Shown here: one piece after another, positions 7,347 to 16,127 of the stretch
Numbering within the stretch: the stretch's first letter is position 1
Layout of the letters: every line of letters starts with the position of its first letter
DNA from: Spirochaetales bacterium
GTDB taxonomy: Bacteria; Spirochaetota; Spirochaetia; SZUA-6; DRHE01
DNA: 64,000 nt
Direction of reading: 5' to 3'
Assembly: GCA_030615505.1 (NCBI GenBank)
Contig: JAUWZD010000001.1
Coordinates: 40,150 to 104,149, forward strand
Program-made: the position numbers and the translations under genes
Notes under the pieces: model-generated
Databases searched by the model: none
Seen by the model: only the letters and a program-made list of their open reading frames with translations
What the model was told of the DNA's origin: nothing

Positions 7347-9620
7347 TTATCGCAGCCATTCACTGAAGACATTCTTTTCTTTGATCAGCTTATAACGGAT
7401 AAACTCATTTAAACAGACCATCGCCCTTTCAGCCGTCAGGAAGGTAGGTACGCCACCGGAATCCATGACCTGTCCGAATTTATTGTAGGCTGCATCAGCA
7501 CCGGAAACGACATTGATGGATACCACTGTCGGCTTCCTGTGTTTATGCACTATATCAACAATACGCGCAGCAATGTTTTTTTTATAATGATTGATCTCTT
7601 CATCTGTGGTATGAAGGAGCTGGGCCTGAGGTACAATCGAAATACAAAGTGCATCCACACGACTTGAACATAAAAGAATGTCTATACACTCTTCGAAAAG
7701 CTCATCCGAGGCCATTGCAGTAAGGTCGAGGAGGGGATCCGCATTGACAAAGGGAGGAATTATTTCTTTCAGTTTATCTATCGTGTCTTTTTCGAGATCA
7801 GACAGGGATAAGTATCCAAGATTATCGGCGGCATAGGTCTTCTCATATCCTGCATTGGCAATTACAGCAACTCGATTTCCCGTTACCTCAAAATCATGAA
7901 GAAGGGCGAAGGTTTTTATAAAGTCCCCGTGGTCAATCATCGTGTCGGCGACAATAAGCCCAGCCTGTTTCATAGCAGCTTTGGCAACCGCATACTCTCC
8001 TGCTATGCTCGCCGTGTGAGACTGAGCGGCTATTTTCCCCGCCTCTGTTCTCCCGGCCTTATAAACAATAATGGGTTTCTTGCTCTTTGCTGTTATGGTG
8101 AAAAACTTTCTTCCGGCTCCCTTTTTAAATCCTTCTATATATAACCCGATGACATCCACCATGGGATCGTCCTCAAAGTACTGTGCAAGATCACATGGGT
8201 CTACATCTAGCTGATTACCATAACTCACAATTACTTTTGGAGAAATCGCATTTCTCAGATTATAAATTTCAGTAATGCCTAAAGCCCCACTCTGGCTGAG
8301 GATGGCCACATTCTTTTCTTTTTCAAGATTCAATCTGAACTTATCTTCCGGAATAAAAAAGGTGTTAATCCCTTTGTTTTCGATATCACCCGCATAAACG
8401 ATTCCGAGGCAGTTCGGTCCGATAATCCGGATGTTATTCTTTTGGGCCAGATTTAGTATTTCTTCTTCCAGTGTTTGGTTCTTTTTAATCTCGCTAAAAC
8501 CCCCGGGAATTAGCACGATAGCTTTCACTCCCTTTTTGGCAGATTCTCTAACCACGGGTATGGTTGCTTCTGCAGGTACTGTGATAATACTTAAGTCAAT
8601 TTTAGCTTCAATATCGAGTATTGATTTATAAAGCCGAATAGTTTTATCGGCTATAGTGACAGTGCCGCCCTTGATATTGATACAGTATATATCCTCTCTT
8701 TTCATATTGATGAGGTTCTTTACTATGATATTGCCTGCCTTGGTATAATCCGATGCACTTATTCCTACAATTGCTATGCCTTCAGGCTCAAAAAAAGGTT
8801 TGAGTGTTTGCTTGGGTTTAATATCTAAATCCATCCCTTCCGTTTGCTTTTCTTCAAATGAAGCGTAGCCGTCGATTGCGATAAAGTTGCCGTCGAAATC
8901 AAAAACAAAGGGATTAATTTCAAATTCAGTGAAAGCGAATCTGCTCTTATAATTAAAGAAATTTGAGAATCGAGTAGCCAGAGCGCTGAACTTTACTTCA
9001 GTATCAACGATCTTGGAAATATAGTCGGTTTTTCCCTCATCTATATACTTTTGTTGTATCTTTGTTGAGGCGAGCAGGGCTGTAGCCCATTCTTGATTGA
9101 TGGGCGGCAGTACAAGGTTGGGCGGTGAAAAATTGGAAGCAAAATGCTCGGCATCTGTTCCTCCTTTACTGAAGGAAATAACCGGCCCGAAGGCTTCGCT
9201 CTCACGGAAACCTAATAGGATTTCATTCCCAAGGTCCTTGGAATAATCGATATACTCAATCAGGAGTATTCCTTCAATTGGATGGCACTTTTTCTCAAAC
9301 AAGGATTTCATCTTGAGAAATGAATACCTGATGAAATCAAAATCCTTATATATAACCTTTACACCTCCTGCTTTCTGCTTGTGAGTAATTCTTTCAGATA
9401 CTACTTTTAATACAATCCTATCGGTTTTGAAGATCGAAAGTGTATTATTGGTGATATCTTCTGCATCCCTTATCAGAATATGAGTAGGAATGCTTATACC
9501 CAATTCATTAAGGATTTTATAAACCTCGTGTTCGAAAAGTCTCTTCCTCTTTTCTCTATGCGCGTTCTCTAAAATTGCTTCCACATTTTCTGCCCAGGAA
9601 TGACTCTCAAGCTGACTCAT
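7347..9620 (-). CDS. Acyl-CoA synthetase (ADP-forming), fused subunits with ATP-grasp first
   Basis: 757 residues. These enzymes convert acyl-CoA, ADP and phosphate to acid, CoA and ATP, giving ATP during fermentation. Residues 1 to about 230 are the ATP-grasp beta part (KRLFEHEVYKILNELGISIPTH). From about 275 comes the CoA-binding Rossmann part (FFEPEGIAIVGISASDYTKAGN). It is followed by the ligase domains with GPNCLGIVY, SQSGALG and SHTASIAGEY, the last probably carrying the phosphorylated His. The beta-then-alpha order is the reverse of the common alpha-beta fusion. No GNAT domain is attached. The start is supported by GGGAGGCAG upstream. Substrate (acetate, propionate or branched acids) is not readable. 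Confidence 0.88.
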   Translation of the reverse strand: MSQLESHSWAENVEAILENAHREKRKRLFEHEVYKILNELGISIPTHILIRDAEDITNNTLSIFKTDRIVLKVVSERITHKQKAGGVKVIYKDFDFIRYSFLKMKSLFEKKCHPIEGILLIEYIDYSKDLGNEILLGFRESEAFGPVISFSKGGTDAEHFASNFSPPNLVLPPINQEWATALLASTKIQQKYIDEGKTDYISKIVDTEVKFSALATRFSNFFNYKSRFAFTEFEINPFVFDFDGNFIAIDGYASFEEKQTEGMDLDIKPKQTLKPFFEPEGIAIVGISASDYTKAGNIIVKNLINMKREDIYCINIKGGTVTIADKTIRLYKSILDIEAKIDLSIITVPAEATIPVVRESAKKGVKAIVLIPGGFSEIKKNQTLEEEILNLAQKNNIRIIGPNCLGIVYAGDIENKGINTFFIPEDKFRLNLEKEKNVAILSQSGALGITEIYNLRNAISPKVIVSYGNQLDVDPCDLAQYFEDDPMVDVIGLYIEGFKKGAGRKFFTITAKSKKPIIVYKAGRTEAGKIAAQSHTASIAGEYAVAKAAMKQAGLIVADTMIDHGDFIKTFALLHDFEVTGNRVAVIANAGYEKTYAADNLGYLSLSDLEKDTIDKLKEIIPPFVNADPLLDLTAMASDELFEECIDILLCSSRVDALCISIVPQAQLLHTTDEEINHYKKNIAARIVDIVHKHRKPTVVSINVVSGADAAYNKFGQVMDSGGVPTFLTAERAMVCLNEFIRYKLIKEKNVFSEWLR

Positions 9621-9854
9621 CTCTGCCTCCCAATATATTCACAATTATGACATGTTTTTCAAGAAAAATAAATGATCTAAAAAATAGAAAATGAATAAAT
9701 TCTTCAAATATTCATAAATATGACAATCCTTTTATTATAAATTCTTTTTAAATTCTCTTATTTTAACCAATTTGAAGGGAAATTGACTCTAATAAAGCAT
9801 GTTGAATTGACAAAATTTAAAACAACACACACTCTTTGAATAGTGAGGAAGGAT

Positions 9855-11099
9855 ATGACAGATATTTTTGATAAATGCTACGGCAGTGAAGGATACTTCG
9901 GCTACTTTAGAGCGAAAAATGACATGTACTTTACTCAACCTGTACTGGAGGGAATTCCAGGTCCCCGAATGAAGTTCCAGGGCAAAAAGGTCATTATGTG
10001 GGCAATAAATAACTACACCGGACTTGCCGGAAATGAAGATGTAAAGAATGCGGTCCGAAAATCCTTAGAGTCGTGGGGCACATTTTCTCCAATGGGTTCA
10101 CGCATGCTTACGGGGAATACGGAAAAACACATTGACTTAGAAAAGAAACTGGCACAATTTTTACAGAAACCGGCAGCCGTGCTCTTCAATTATGGATACC
10201 TGGGTGTTATAGGCACCATATCAGCCCTGGTGGGAAGAGACGATCAAATTCTTATGGATAAACTCTCCCATGCTTCAATAGTGGATGGGACAATTCTTGC
10301 TTCAATGGGAAAGCGTTTCAGGCCTTTTAAACACAATGATATGGATAATCTTGAATTCCACCTAAAAGCAGCCAATAAAGAACGGAAGGGCGGTCTCCTG
10401 ATTGTTATCGAGGGCGTCTACGGCATGCGGGGAGACCTTGCCGACTTGAAGAGCATCTGTGCGTTAAAAGAAAAGTACGAAGCACGGCTCTTTGTTGATG
10501 ATGCCCATGGATTCGGTGTTATGGGTGAAAATGGACGGGGCGCCGGCGAACATTTCGGTGTCCAGGACAAAATCGATCTCTATTTCGGGACTTTTGCCAA
10601 AGCATTTGCCGCTATCGGTGGTGTAACTGCCGGAGAAGAGAAACCTGTGGATTATATCAGGTATAATGCACGAACCTATGTGTTTGCCAAAAGCCTGCCA
10701 ATGATCTTTGTTGATGCTATTAACGCCTCACTTGATGTAATGATCAAAAAGCCGGAGCTGCGACAGCGAGCCTGGACTGTAGCAAAGCAGCTCCAGCAGG
10801 GATTGGTGGACCTGGGTTATGATATCGGCGATACGCAGTCGCCTATCACGCCCGTCTATGTCCCTGCAGGAAGTGCAGAAACCGCAATGTCTATGATGAG
10901 AATGCTCAGAGAGGACTATGGCGTTTTTGTATCGGCGGTAATCTACCCGGTTGTTCCGCATGGAGTTGTGCTTTTCCGGATGATTCCCACAGCATCACAT
11001 TCGGATGAGGATGTGAAAGATACTCTATCTGCATTTAAGAATCTTCGTGACAGACTGAAACTTGATTTGACACAAAAGCCATCAAGGGCCAATAAGTAG
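9855..11099 (+). CDS. Alpha-oxoamine synthase (serine palmitoyltransferase / KBL / AONS family)
   Basis: PLP enzyme of 414 residues that would condense an amino acid with an acyl-CoA and release CO2. Family landmarks are NNYTGLAGN, SRMLTGN, the LSHASIVDG His that stacks on PLP, VDDAHGFGVMG with the PLP-ring Asp, and the Schiff-base Lys in GTFAKAFAAIGG. Stretches such as GYDIGDTQSPITPVYV resemble bacterial serine palmitoyltransferase-like members more than BioF. The track starts at GTG 9843. I prefer the ATG at 9855, since GAGGAAGG sits just before it and the extra four residues are unlike the family. It is divergent from the acyl-CoA synthetase across 220 bp of AT-rich DNA. Amino-acid and acyl substrates are uncertain. 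Confidence 0.85.
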   Translation: MTDIFDKCYGSEGYFGYFRAKNDMYFTQPVLEGIPGPRMKFQGKKVIMWAINNYTGLAGNEDVKNAVRKSLESWGTFSPMGSRMLTGNTEKHIDLEKKLAQFLQKPAAVLFNYGYLGVIGTISALVGRDDQILMDKLSHASIVDGTILASMGKRFRPFKHNDMDNLEFHLKAANKERKGGLLIVIEGVYGMRGDLADLKSICALKEKYEARLFVDDAHGFGVMGENGRGAGEHFGVQDKIDLYFGTFAKAFAAIGGVTAGEEKPVDYIRYNARTYVFAKSLPMIFVDAINASLDVMIKKPELRQRAWTVAKQLQQGLVDLGYDIGDTQSPITPVYVPAGSAETAMSMMRMLREDYGVFVSAVIYPVVPHGVVLFRMIPTASHSDEDVKDTLSAFKNLRDRLKLDLTQKPSRANK

Positions 11100-11100
11100 T

Positions 11101-11805
11101 CTAACCTTTGAGAGGCCTCGTATGGATTCCGCATTCACCTCCGCATTTACTGGTACCTGACCAGCGACCCGCTCTCTCATCCGGATCTTTGGTTATACGA
11201 GTACACGGGGCGCAGCCCAAAGAGCGGTATCCTTCAGCATAAAGAGGATTTACATCTACCCGATTAAGAGCAAGATACTGCCATACTTCACGTTCTTTCC
11301 ATATAAGAATGGGGTTAAGTTTAATAAGACCTTCATCCCGTTCCTCTACCTCCTGAAAGTCTACACGGGTGCGTCCTTCAGTACATCGTAATCCCGTAAC
11401 CCAGCACCGCACATTCATCTCATCGATGGCCCAGCGTATTGGCTTTACTTTTAAGATATCACAGCATTGATCAGGATCCGTCTCATAAAGATTAGAAGGA
11501 ATTTCCTCAGTATTTTTATATACTTTCAATTCAGGGTATTTAGCAACTTCATCTTTCATGAATTGAACCGTTTCCGGAGGTTTAAAGCGGGTTGTTATAA
11601 TGAAACCGCGAATATTGGGGCTCACTCTTTTTGCAAGGTGCCAAACGGCAACAGAGTCTTTACCGAGGCTGTTGGCAACTACTAACGAATCACCAAAATT
11701 TTCATAGGCTCTTTCTATCAGCGAAAGGGAGTGATCTACTTTTTCTTTGAAATTCTTAGTCTCTACCAGTGATTGGATGTCTGTCTGTTTCACTAATTCG
11801 ATCAT
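11101..11805 (-). CDS. cysH: Adenylylsulfate (APS) reductase, CysH family
   Basis: 234 residues. Reduces APS to sulfite in assimilatory sulfate reduction. The PP-loop is NSLGKDSVAVWH. Then come QCCDILKVKP and GCAPCTR, the paired and spaced cysteines that hold the [4Fe-4S] cluster of APS-type enzymes, and SKCGGECGIH with the redox Cys near the C-terminus. The cluster cysteines favour APS over PAPS as substrate. AAGGGG precedes the ATG. The gene is alone: no sulfate adenylyltransferase, sulfite reductase or sulfate transporter lies beside it. It is convergent with the alpha-oxoamine synthase (1 bp apart) and divergent from a TetR gene. Confidence 0.9.
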   Translation of the reverse strand: MIELVKQTDIQSLVETKNFKEKVDHSLSLIERAYENFGDSLVVANSLGKDSVAVWHLAKRVSPNIRGFIITTRFKPPETVQFMKDEVAKYPELKVYKNTEEIPSNLYETDPDQCCDILKVKPIRWAIDEMNVRCWVTGLRCTEGRTRVDFQEVEERDEGLIKLNPILIWKEREVWQYLALNRVDVNPLYAEGYRSLGCAPCTRITKDPDERAGRWSGTSKCGGECGIHTRPLKG

Positions 11806-11959
11806 AAATATTCCCCTTATATGAAGACATTATATTTAATATTAATTACTCCTATTATTTGGTCAATTCGTAATGCTCAAAACCCGATGAAATTCCTTTT
11901 ATAGGACTCAAATAAATCAAAATATGCAAAAAAAGTAGTTTATTTTGTAATTCTGTTGT

Positions 11960-11980
11960 GAATATTTGAAGATAATATTC
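11960..11980. promoter_or_regulatory. Palindromic operator candidate upstream of TetR gene
   Basis: A perfect inverted repeat, GAATATT-N7-AATATTC, ends 12 bp before a TATAAT at 11993-11998 in the divergent spacer between cysH and the TetR gene. Length (21 bp) and position at the -35 region suit autorepression by the adjacent TetR protein. This is inferred. AT-rich DNA can give such a palindrome by chance. Confidence 0.4.
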
Positions 11981-12046
11981 ATTTTATCGGGATATAATAC
12001 TTGTTCTTTAAACAATTATAGTATATTATTTTTATATTGTATAGTA

Positions 12047-12709
12047 ATGGAAAGTGATAAAAAAAAGACCATCCTGGAAGTCGGTAAACGGCTGTTTACC
12101 GATTATGGCTACAGAGATGTTAATATTGAACGAATATCCAAAGAAGCCGGTCTAAGCACGGGAAGCTTTTATAATTATTTTCCAGGCAAGGAGTCTTTTT
12201 ACGCAGAAATACTCGATACAATAGAAAAGCATGGAATACAGGAAGCAGAGCGTATCGTTTCGCGCCTCCGCTCACCCTTAAACCGATTAAAGGCTCTCTA
12301 CCGCTTTACAACCCTGGGAATAAAAAGAAGTAAGATTCTCCGCGGTATTTTGACAAATGATGAAAAATATATATTTCCCGGCTCAGAAGAACGGCATAAT
12401 CGTGCAGAGAGCCTGCGCACACATATTGAGAAGATGATCGGCGATATCATCAAGGACGGCGCTAAAAAGAGAGTCTTCCGTTCGGGACTTTTCAAAAATC
12501 CTAAACTCATGGTGATAGCCATTTACGACACCATTCTGATGCATTACGAGAATGAGAATATCGAAGAACTCATGGATGACATTCTTCTCCTTATCGAAAG
12601 GGGACTTAAGCGGCGCCTGCGTTTGAGACATCGGGACGAACGGATCGATAGGCGCATCGGGCGCATTGATAGAAACAGGTCTTCAGATAGGAGAATTAGC
12701 GGCCTTTAA
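12047..12709 (+). CDS. TetR/AcrR-family transcriptional regulator with Arg-rich tail
   Basis: 220 residues from the ATG at 12047. The track start (TTG 11966) adds 27 hydrophobic residues unlike any TetR N-terminus and overlaps the putative operator and -10. The HTH is clear: ILEVGKRLFTDYGYRDVNIERISKEAGLSTGSFYNYFPGKESFYAEIL. The ligand domain is generic. The C-terminus ends in an unusual basic tail with a repeat-like pattern, ERIDRRIGRIDRNRSSDRRI. It probably represses itself. Target genes are not evident, the neighbours being cysH (divergent) and a VOC protein (convergent, 5 bp). Confidence 0.88.
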   Translation: MESDKKKTILEVGKRLFTDYGYRDVNIERISKEAGLSTGSFYNYFPGKESFYAEILDTIEKHGIQEAERIVSRLRSPLNRLKALYRFTTLGIKRSKILRGILTNDEKYIFPGSEERHNRAESLRTHIEKMIGDIIKDGAKKRVFRSGLFKNPKLMVIAIYDTILMHYENENIEELMDDILLLIERGLKRRLRLRHRDERIDRRIGRIDRNRSSDRRISGL

Positions 12710-12714
12710 GGTCT

Positions 12715-13806
12715 CTAATCCTTAATCCGGCTCAAGAAAAGTGTCTTTAACATCCAGTTGGGAAGCGGCTTTTCCGGATTGCGTTTTTTCAGGTTCAAAT
12801 ATAAGCCCAACTTTTTTACTATCGGAATCTTATAGGTTTCAACAAATTCGATTAAGGTTCCATCAGGATCTTCAATGTAGCTGAAATGACCGGAAGCATC
12901 ACCCATATCAAATGAAGTAGAACTATCAACTGTAAAGGGAAAACCCTTTTCCTTACATTCCTCCTGTAGTAATTTCATTCCATGAATATCAAAACAGAGA
13001 TGAATAAATCCCAAATCTCCCCAATAGCGATCAGTAAATATTTTTTTAGGTTTTCTCTTTATTGATTGAATCAGTTCAATCCGGCTGGGACCAAGCCAGC
13101 GGCTGAGGCTGCCCTTTCTTTCCTGCTTATGAGTTAACAGTACTCTTCTTACTTTCTCCCCTCCGCCGTTCAAGGGCTTAAGATCTTGAAAGACTCCGGT
13201 TTCATCATAGATTGTTTCATTATAGCCAAGAATATCCGAATAGAGGGAGCGCGCTTTATCAATATCTGAGACACCGATCATGCAGCCGCAGGCCCCGCCA
13301 GTTTGATGCTTACCCTTAGAAAACCAATGGTCTCCTTTAACGATCTGAAAAATCATACCGAATGGATCTTTTATAAAAAAATGATCATTTCCACCGGGAT
13401 CTTTAGCTACTTCCCCTAAAATATCTACTCCTCTGCTCTTAAGGGTTTCAGAGGATATCTGCACATCGTGTGCCTTGACTCTTACCGCGAATAGACCCAA
13501 ATCACCAGGTTGAAGTGTAAATTTAGGCGCCTGTGGTTCTCGGCTGGTATATTGCCAGATCTCAAATGCGCTGCCGCCCTGAATATTACCTGCCAGTACG
13601 GCATGTCGTCTCTGCGATTTACCTCCCGTATAGGCAAGCATTAAATCGGCAACTCCAGAATCCTCAAAGATGGGTATGTCCATGCCAAAATTCAATCGAT
13701 ACCACCTGAAGGCATTTGCTAAATCAGGCACACCGATTCCGATCTGCTGTATTCCGCTGATAATTTTTGTTTCCACGGGTTTCACTTTAACTGTTTCAAT
13801 CCTCAA
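12715..13806 (-). CDS. Two-domain VOC (glyoxalase/dioxygenase-fold) protein
   Basis: 363 residues with two vicinal-oxygen-chelate units. The first starts at QQIGIGVPDLANAFRWYRLNFGMD and the second at GCMIGVSDIDKARSLYSDILGYNE. Metal-type Glu/His positions are suggested by YIEDPDGTLIEFVE near the end. The overall layout resembles HPPD-like or extradiol-type bidomain proteins, but I cannot name a substrate. The start is TTG at 13806, which overlaps the stop of the upstream TPM gene by 11 bp, so translation is probably coupled. Confidence 0.72.
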   Translation of the reverse strand: MRIETVKVKPVETKIISGIQQIGIGVPDLANAFRWYRLNFGMDIPIFEDSGVADLMLAYTGGKSQRRHAVLAGNIQGGSAFEIWQYTSREPQAPKFTLQPGDLGLFAVRVKAHDVQISSETLKSRGVDILGEVAKDPGGNDHFFIKDPFGMIFQIVKGDHWFSKGKHQTGGACGCMIGVSDIDKARSLYSDILGYNETIYDETGVFQDLKPLNGGGEKVRRVLLTHKQERKGSLSRWLGPSRIELIQSIKRKPKKIFTDRYWGDLGFIHLCFDIHGMKLLQEECKEKGFPFTVDSSTSFDMGDASGHFSYIEDPDGTLIEFVETYKIPIVKKLGLYLNLKKRNPEKPLPNWMLKTLFLSRIKD

Positions 13807-14458
13807 CTATTAAGTTAGCAAGTTCGTCAGTGTCATCAGGCTTTATGGGGAAATGATCTTTCAGTAATTCACCGCAGCGCTTAACCGCATTGCATATAGC
13901 CTGACTCTGACGATGTTCTTTTATGCCGGTAATCACCATATTCACAATTTCCTGCCACACAGAAGTATCAAGCTTGTCATTGATACCCTTATCCGCCAGA
14001 ATCCAGGCCTTTCGCTCAAACACGGAAATAAAAATCAGTATTCCCGTTTGATCTTTAGTCCTGTTGAGCCCCTTTTTGAAAAAAGAGGTTAAGGCTGCCT
14101 CTTCTACTTCTTCTTTCATTTCATCAGCGGAAATGAAGAGACGTTTTAAAGCAGGAATCCTCTTTATGATTTCATGGCAGATCAAAAAAGAGATACCGAA
14201 AATAGTAGGAAAGATCCATAAATCAAAGATAGTAAAACCTCCCCATCTTCTCTGTATGCTTATTACTGCCGTAATGATAATGGCGATTATAAAGCTGACC
14301 GTAATACCGCCTGTCATGTTTGAAAGGGGATAGTGATAACTCGATGAAACCACCATTGGCACAATTTCACCGGAGGTAATCTTTTCTACCCCTTGAACAC
14401 TCTGTATGATTTGCTTTCTCTCATCCTCTGATAGAAAGGATTCAGTCAGATTTTTCAT
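13796..14458 (-). CDS. TPM-domain membrane protein
   Basis: 220 residues. An N-terminal part (FLSEDERKQIIQSVQGVEKITSGEIVPMVV) matches the beginning of a TPM domain. Two membrane segments interrupt it (ITVSFIIAIIITAVISI and FPTIFGISFLICHEII). The rest of the domain follows, with ILIFISVFERKAWILADKGINDKLD. TPM proteins are usually found with LemA and are linked to membrane protein repair or turnover. Here it is third in a lemA-tpm-tpm run on the minus strand. GAGGGT lies upstream of the ATG. Confidence 0.8.
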   Translation of the reverse strand: MKNLTESFLSEDERKQIIQSVQGVEKITSGEIVPMVVSSSYHYPLSNMTGGITVSFIIAIIITAVISIQRRWGGFTIFDLWIFPTIFGISFLICHEIIKRIPALKRLFISADEMKEEVEEAALTSFFKKGLNRTKDQTGILIFISVFERKAWILADKGINDKLDTSVWQEIVNMVITGIKEHRQSQAICNAVKRCGELLKDHFPIKPDDTDELANLIVED

Positions 14459-14503
14459 AATATACTACCCTCAATTCATACTATATATGTGCGCTGTGTC
14501 AGG

Positions 14504-15373
14504 CTACCAGCCGCCCGAAGCGCCCCCGCCGCCGAAACCTCCTCCACCTCCGCTGAAGCCGCCGCTGCCGAATCCACCTCCGAAACCGCTTCTTCCGCTC
14601 CTGCGGCCGTATCCAATACCGGGAAAAAAATACATGCCCGGAAGGATTAAGCCCCCTAAAAATCCAAAGGGAATCATGACTAAAAGCATGGTAAGTCCCA
14701 GGGATAGAGAAAACCAGGCTACCAGCGGGAGAAGTATGGCGCCCGCCGCAGCCCCAATAATGCGCCTTTTGGATCCCAGCATAGAAATAACGATAAGCAG
14801 TATTATGAAGGGCATGAGACTGCCTCTTGAGAGTCTGCGAGTTGCTGTTACGGTGGTTTTCCCGCTGCCCTCATATTCGCCTTTCACCGCTTGAACAATT
14901 GCATCCACTCCCATAATGAATCCCTCATTAAAGCGGCCGGCTTCAAAGTTGGGACGGATTTCATAATCGATAATGCGTCCTGCCAGAAGGTCGGTCAAGC
15001 GGCCCTCAAGACCATATCCGACCTCTATTCTGACCTTACGGTCATTTTTAGAAACGAGCAGAAGCAATCCATTGTCGTATTCCTTCTGTCCGATTTCCCA
15101 CTCTTCCGCCACACGAATGGAGTACTCCTCCAGGGGCTCGCCTTCCAGGGAGGGTATAGTCAACACAACTAATTGAGTAGAATCCGACTCTTCTAAGGAT
15201 TTCAGTTTTGAATCAAGCTGGGACTCTGTGGATCCGGATATCATGTCGGCGTAATCGTTCACCCTGCCCCTGAGGCGAGGCACATCAAGGGCCAGGAGTA
15301 AGGGAGCTATGAGGAGCTGAATAAGGAAAAAAAACGTCCAGACCAGAAATTTATTCGATGTCTGCCGGTTCAT
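14504..15373 (-). CDS. YgcG-like TPM-domain protein with glycine-rich tail
   Basis: 289 residues. It has an N-terminal signal anchor (FLVWTFFFLIQLLIAPLLLALDVP). An exported TPM domain follows (VNDYADMISGSTESQLDSKLKSLEESDSTQLVVLTIPSLEG ... VGYGLEGRLTDLLAGRIID). Two membrane spans come next, and then a low-complexity tail GFGSGGFSGGGGGFGGGGASGGW. This is the classical TPM layout. The start overlaps the lemA stop by one base, so the two are co-translated. The opposite-strand proline-rich ORF at 14406-14894 is only the shadow of this tail. Confidence 0.9.
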   Translation of the reverse strand: MNRQTSNKFLVWTFFFLIQLLIAPLLLALDVPRLRGRVNDYADMISGSTESQLDSKLKSLEESDSTQLVVLTIPSLEGEPLEEYSIRVAEEWEIGQKEYDNGLLLLVSKNDRKVRIEVGYGLEGRLTDLLAGRIIDYEIRPNFEAGRFNEGFIMGVDAIVQAVKGEYEGSGKTTVTATRRLSRGSLMPFIILLIVISMLGSKRRIIGAAAGAILLPLVAWFSLSLGLTMLLVMIPFGFLGGLILPGMYFFPGIGYGRRSGRSGFGGGFGSGGFSGGGGGFGGGGASGGW

Positions 15374-15960
15374 TAAAATTTCACTTCCGGTACGGTTTGT
15401 GCGGCTTCATCGGCCTTGAAATATTCCTTTCTCTCAAGATTTAACATGATGTTGTTAGTAATAGAGTTGGGAAATCTTCTGATTGAGAAATTGAACTTTT
15501 CAACAGCCGCATTATACCGCTGCCTGGCAACACTTATCCTGTTTTCCGTGCCCTCAAGTTGATGCTGCAAGTCTCTGAAATTCTGATTCGCCTTGAGGTC
15601 AGGATACCGCTCAACAACCACCATGAGGCGCGCCAGTGAAGAGGAAAGTGCTCCCTGGGCAGCCTGGAATTTCGCTATGGCATCGGGGTCACTCAGGCTC
15701 TCCGGAGACAACTGAATCGAGGTAGCCTTTGCCCTTGCCTCAATGACCGCCTGCAGAGTTTCCTTTTCATGCGCAGCATATCCCTTGACTACCTCCACCA
15801 GATTAGGAATCAGGTCCGCCCGCCGCTGAAGTTGGGATTCAAGGTCCCCCCAGGCCTTAAAAACGGCTTCGTCATTCCTCTGCATGGTATTGTAACCGCA
15901 TCCGGTAAAAAGCCCTACTGCGAATAAAATAATCAACCAATTAATCCATCGCCTGTACAT
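15373..15960 (-). CDS. lemA: LemA-family lipoprotein
   Basis: 195 residues from the ATG at 15960. The track start at 15972 is less likely, because the GGAGG between the two ATGs is correctly spaced for the second. The N-terminus is a lipoprotein signal, [15 protein letters not shown]. The LemA helical bundle follows with typical lines: [46 protein letters not shown] and [25 protein letters not shown]. It heads a three-gene lemA-tpm-tpm operon, with the VOC gene as a possible fourth member. Confidence 0.92.
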   Translation of the reverse strand: MYRRWINWLIILFAVGLFTGCGYNTMQRNDEAVFKAWGDLESQLQRRADLIPNLVEVVKGYAAHEKETLQAVIEARAKATSIQLSPESLSDPDAIAKFQAAQGALSSSLARLMVVVERYPDLKANQNFRDLQHQLEGTENRISVARQRYNAAVEKFNFSIRRFPNSITNNIMLNLERKEYFKADEAAQTVPEVKF

Positions 15961-16127
15961 ATTTACCTCCATATTGAGAATGCTAATCGTATACTTTTTA
16001 AACTAAGGTTAATGTAAAGATTAAGAAGAGGATAGGCAAGAGTTTAACTTGAAAAAGCCCTTTAGAATGTTAAGGTTGAAATCGATGACAGCTTTTGTAT
16101 TTTGTACCCATCTGTTTTACACTAGTT

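Noticed and set aside
11806-12046. Spacer upstream of cysH examined for a SAM or other riboswitch.
   Set aside because: Too short and AT-rich, with no conserved core. Only the TetR-type palindrome stands out.
14406-14894. Plus-strand proline-rich ORF of 162 residues.
   Set aside because: It is the complement of the glycine-rich tail of the TPM protein, and the proline repeats come from GGC/GGA codons on the other strand.
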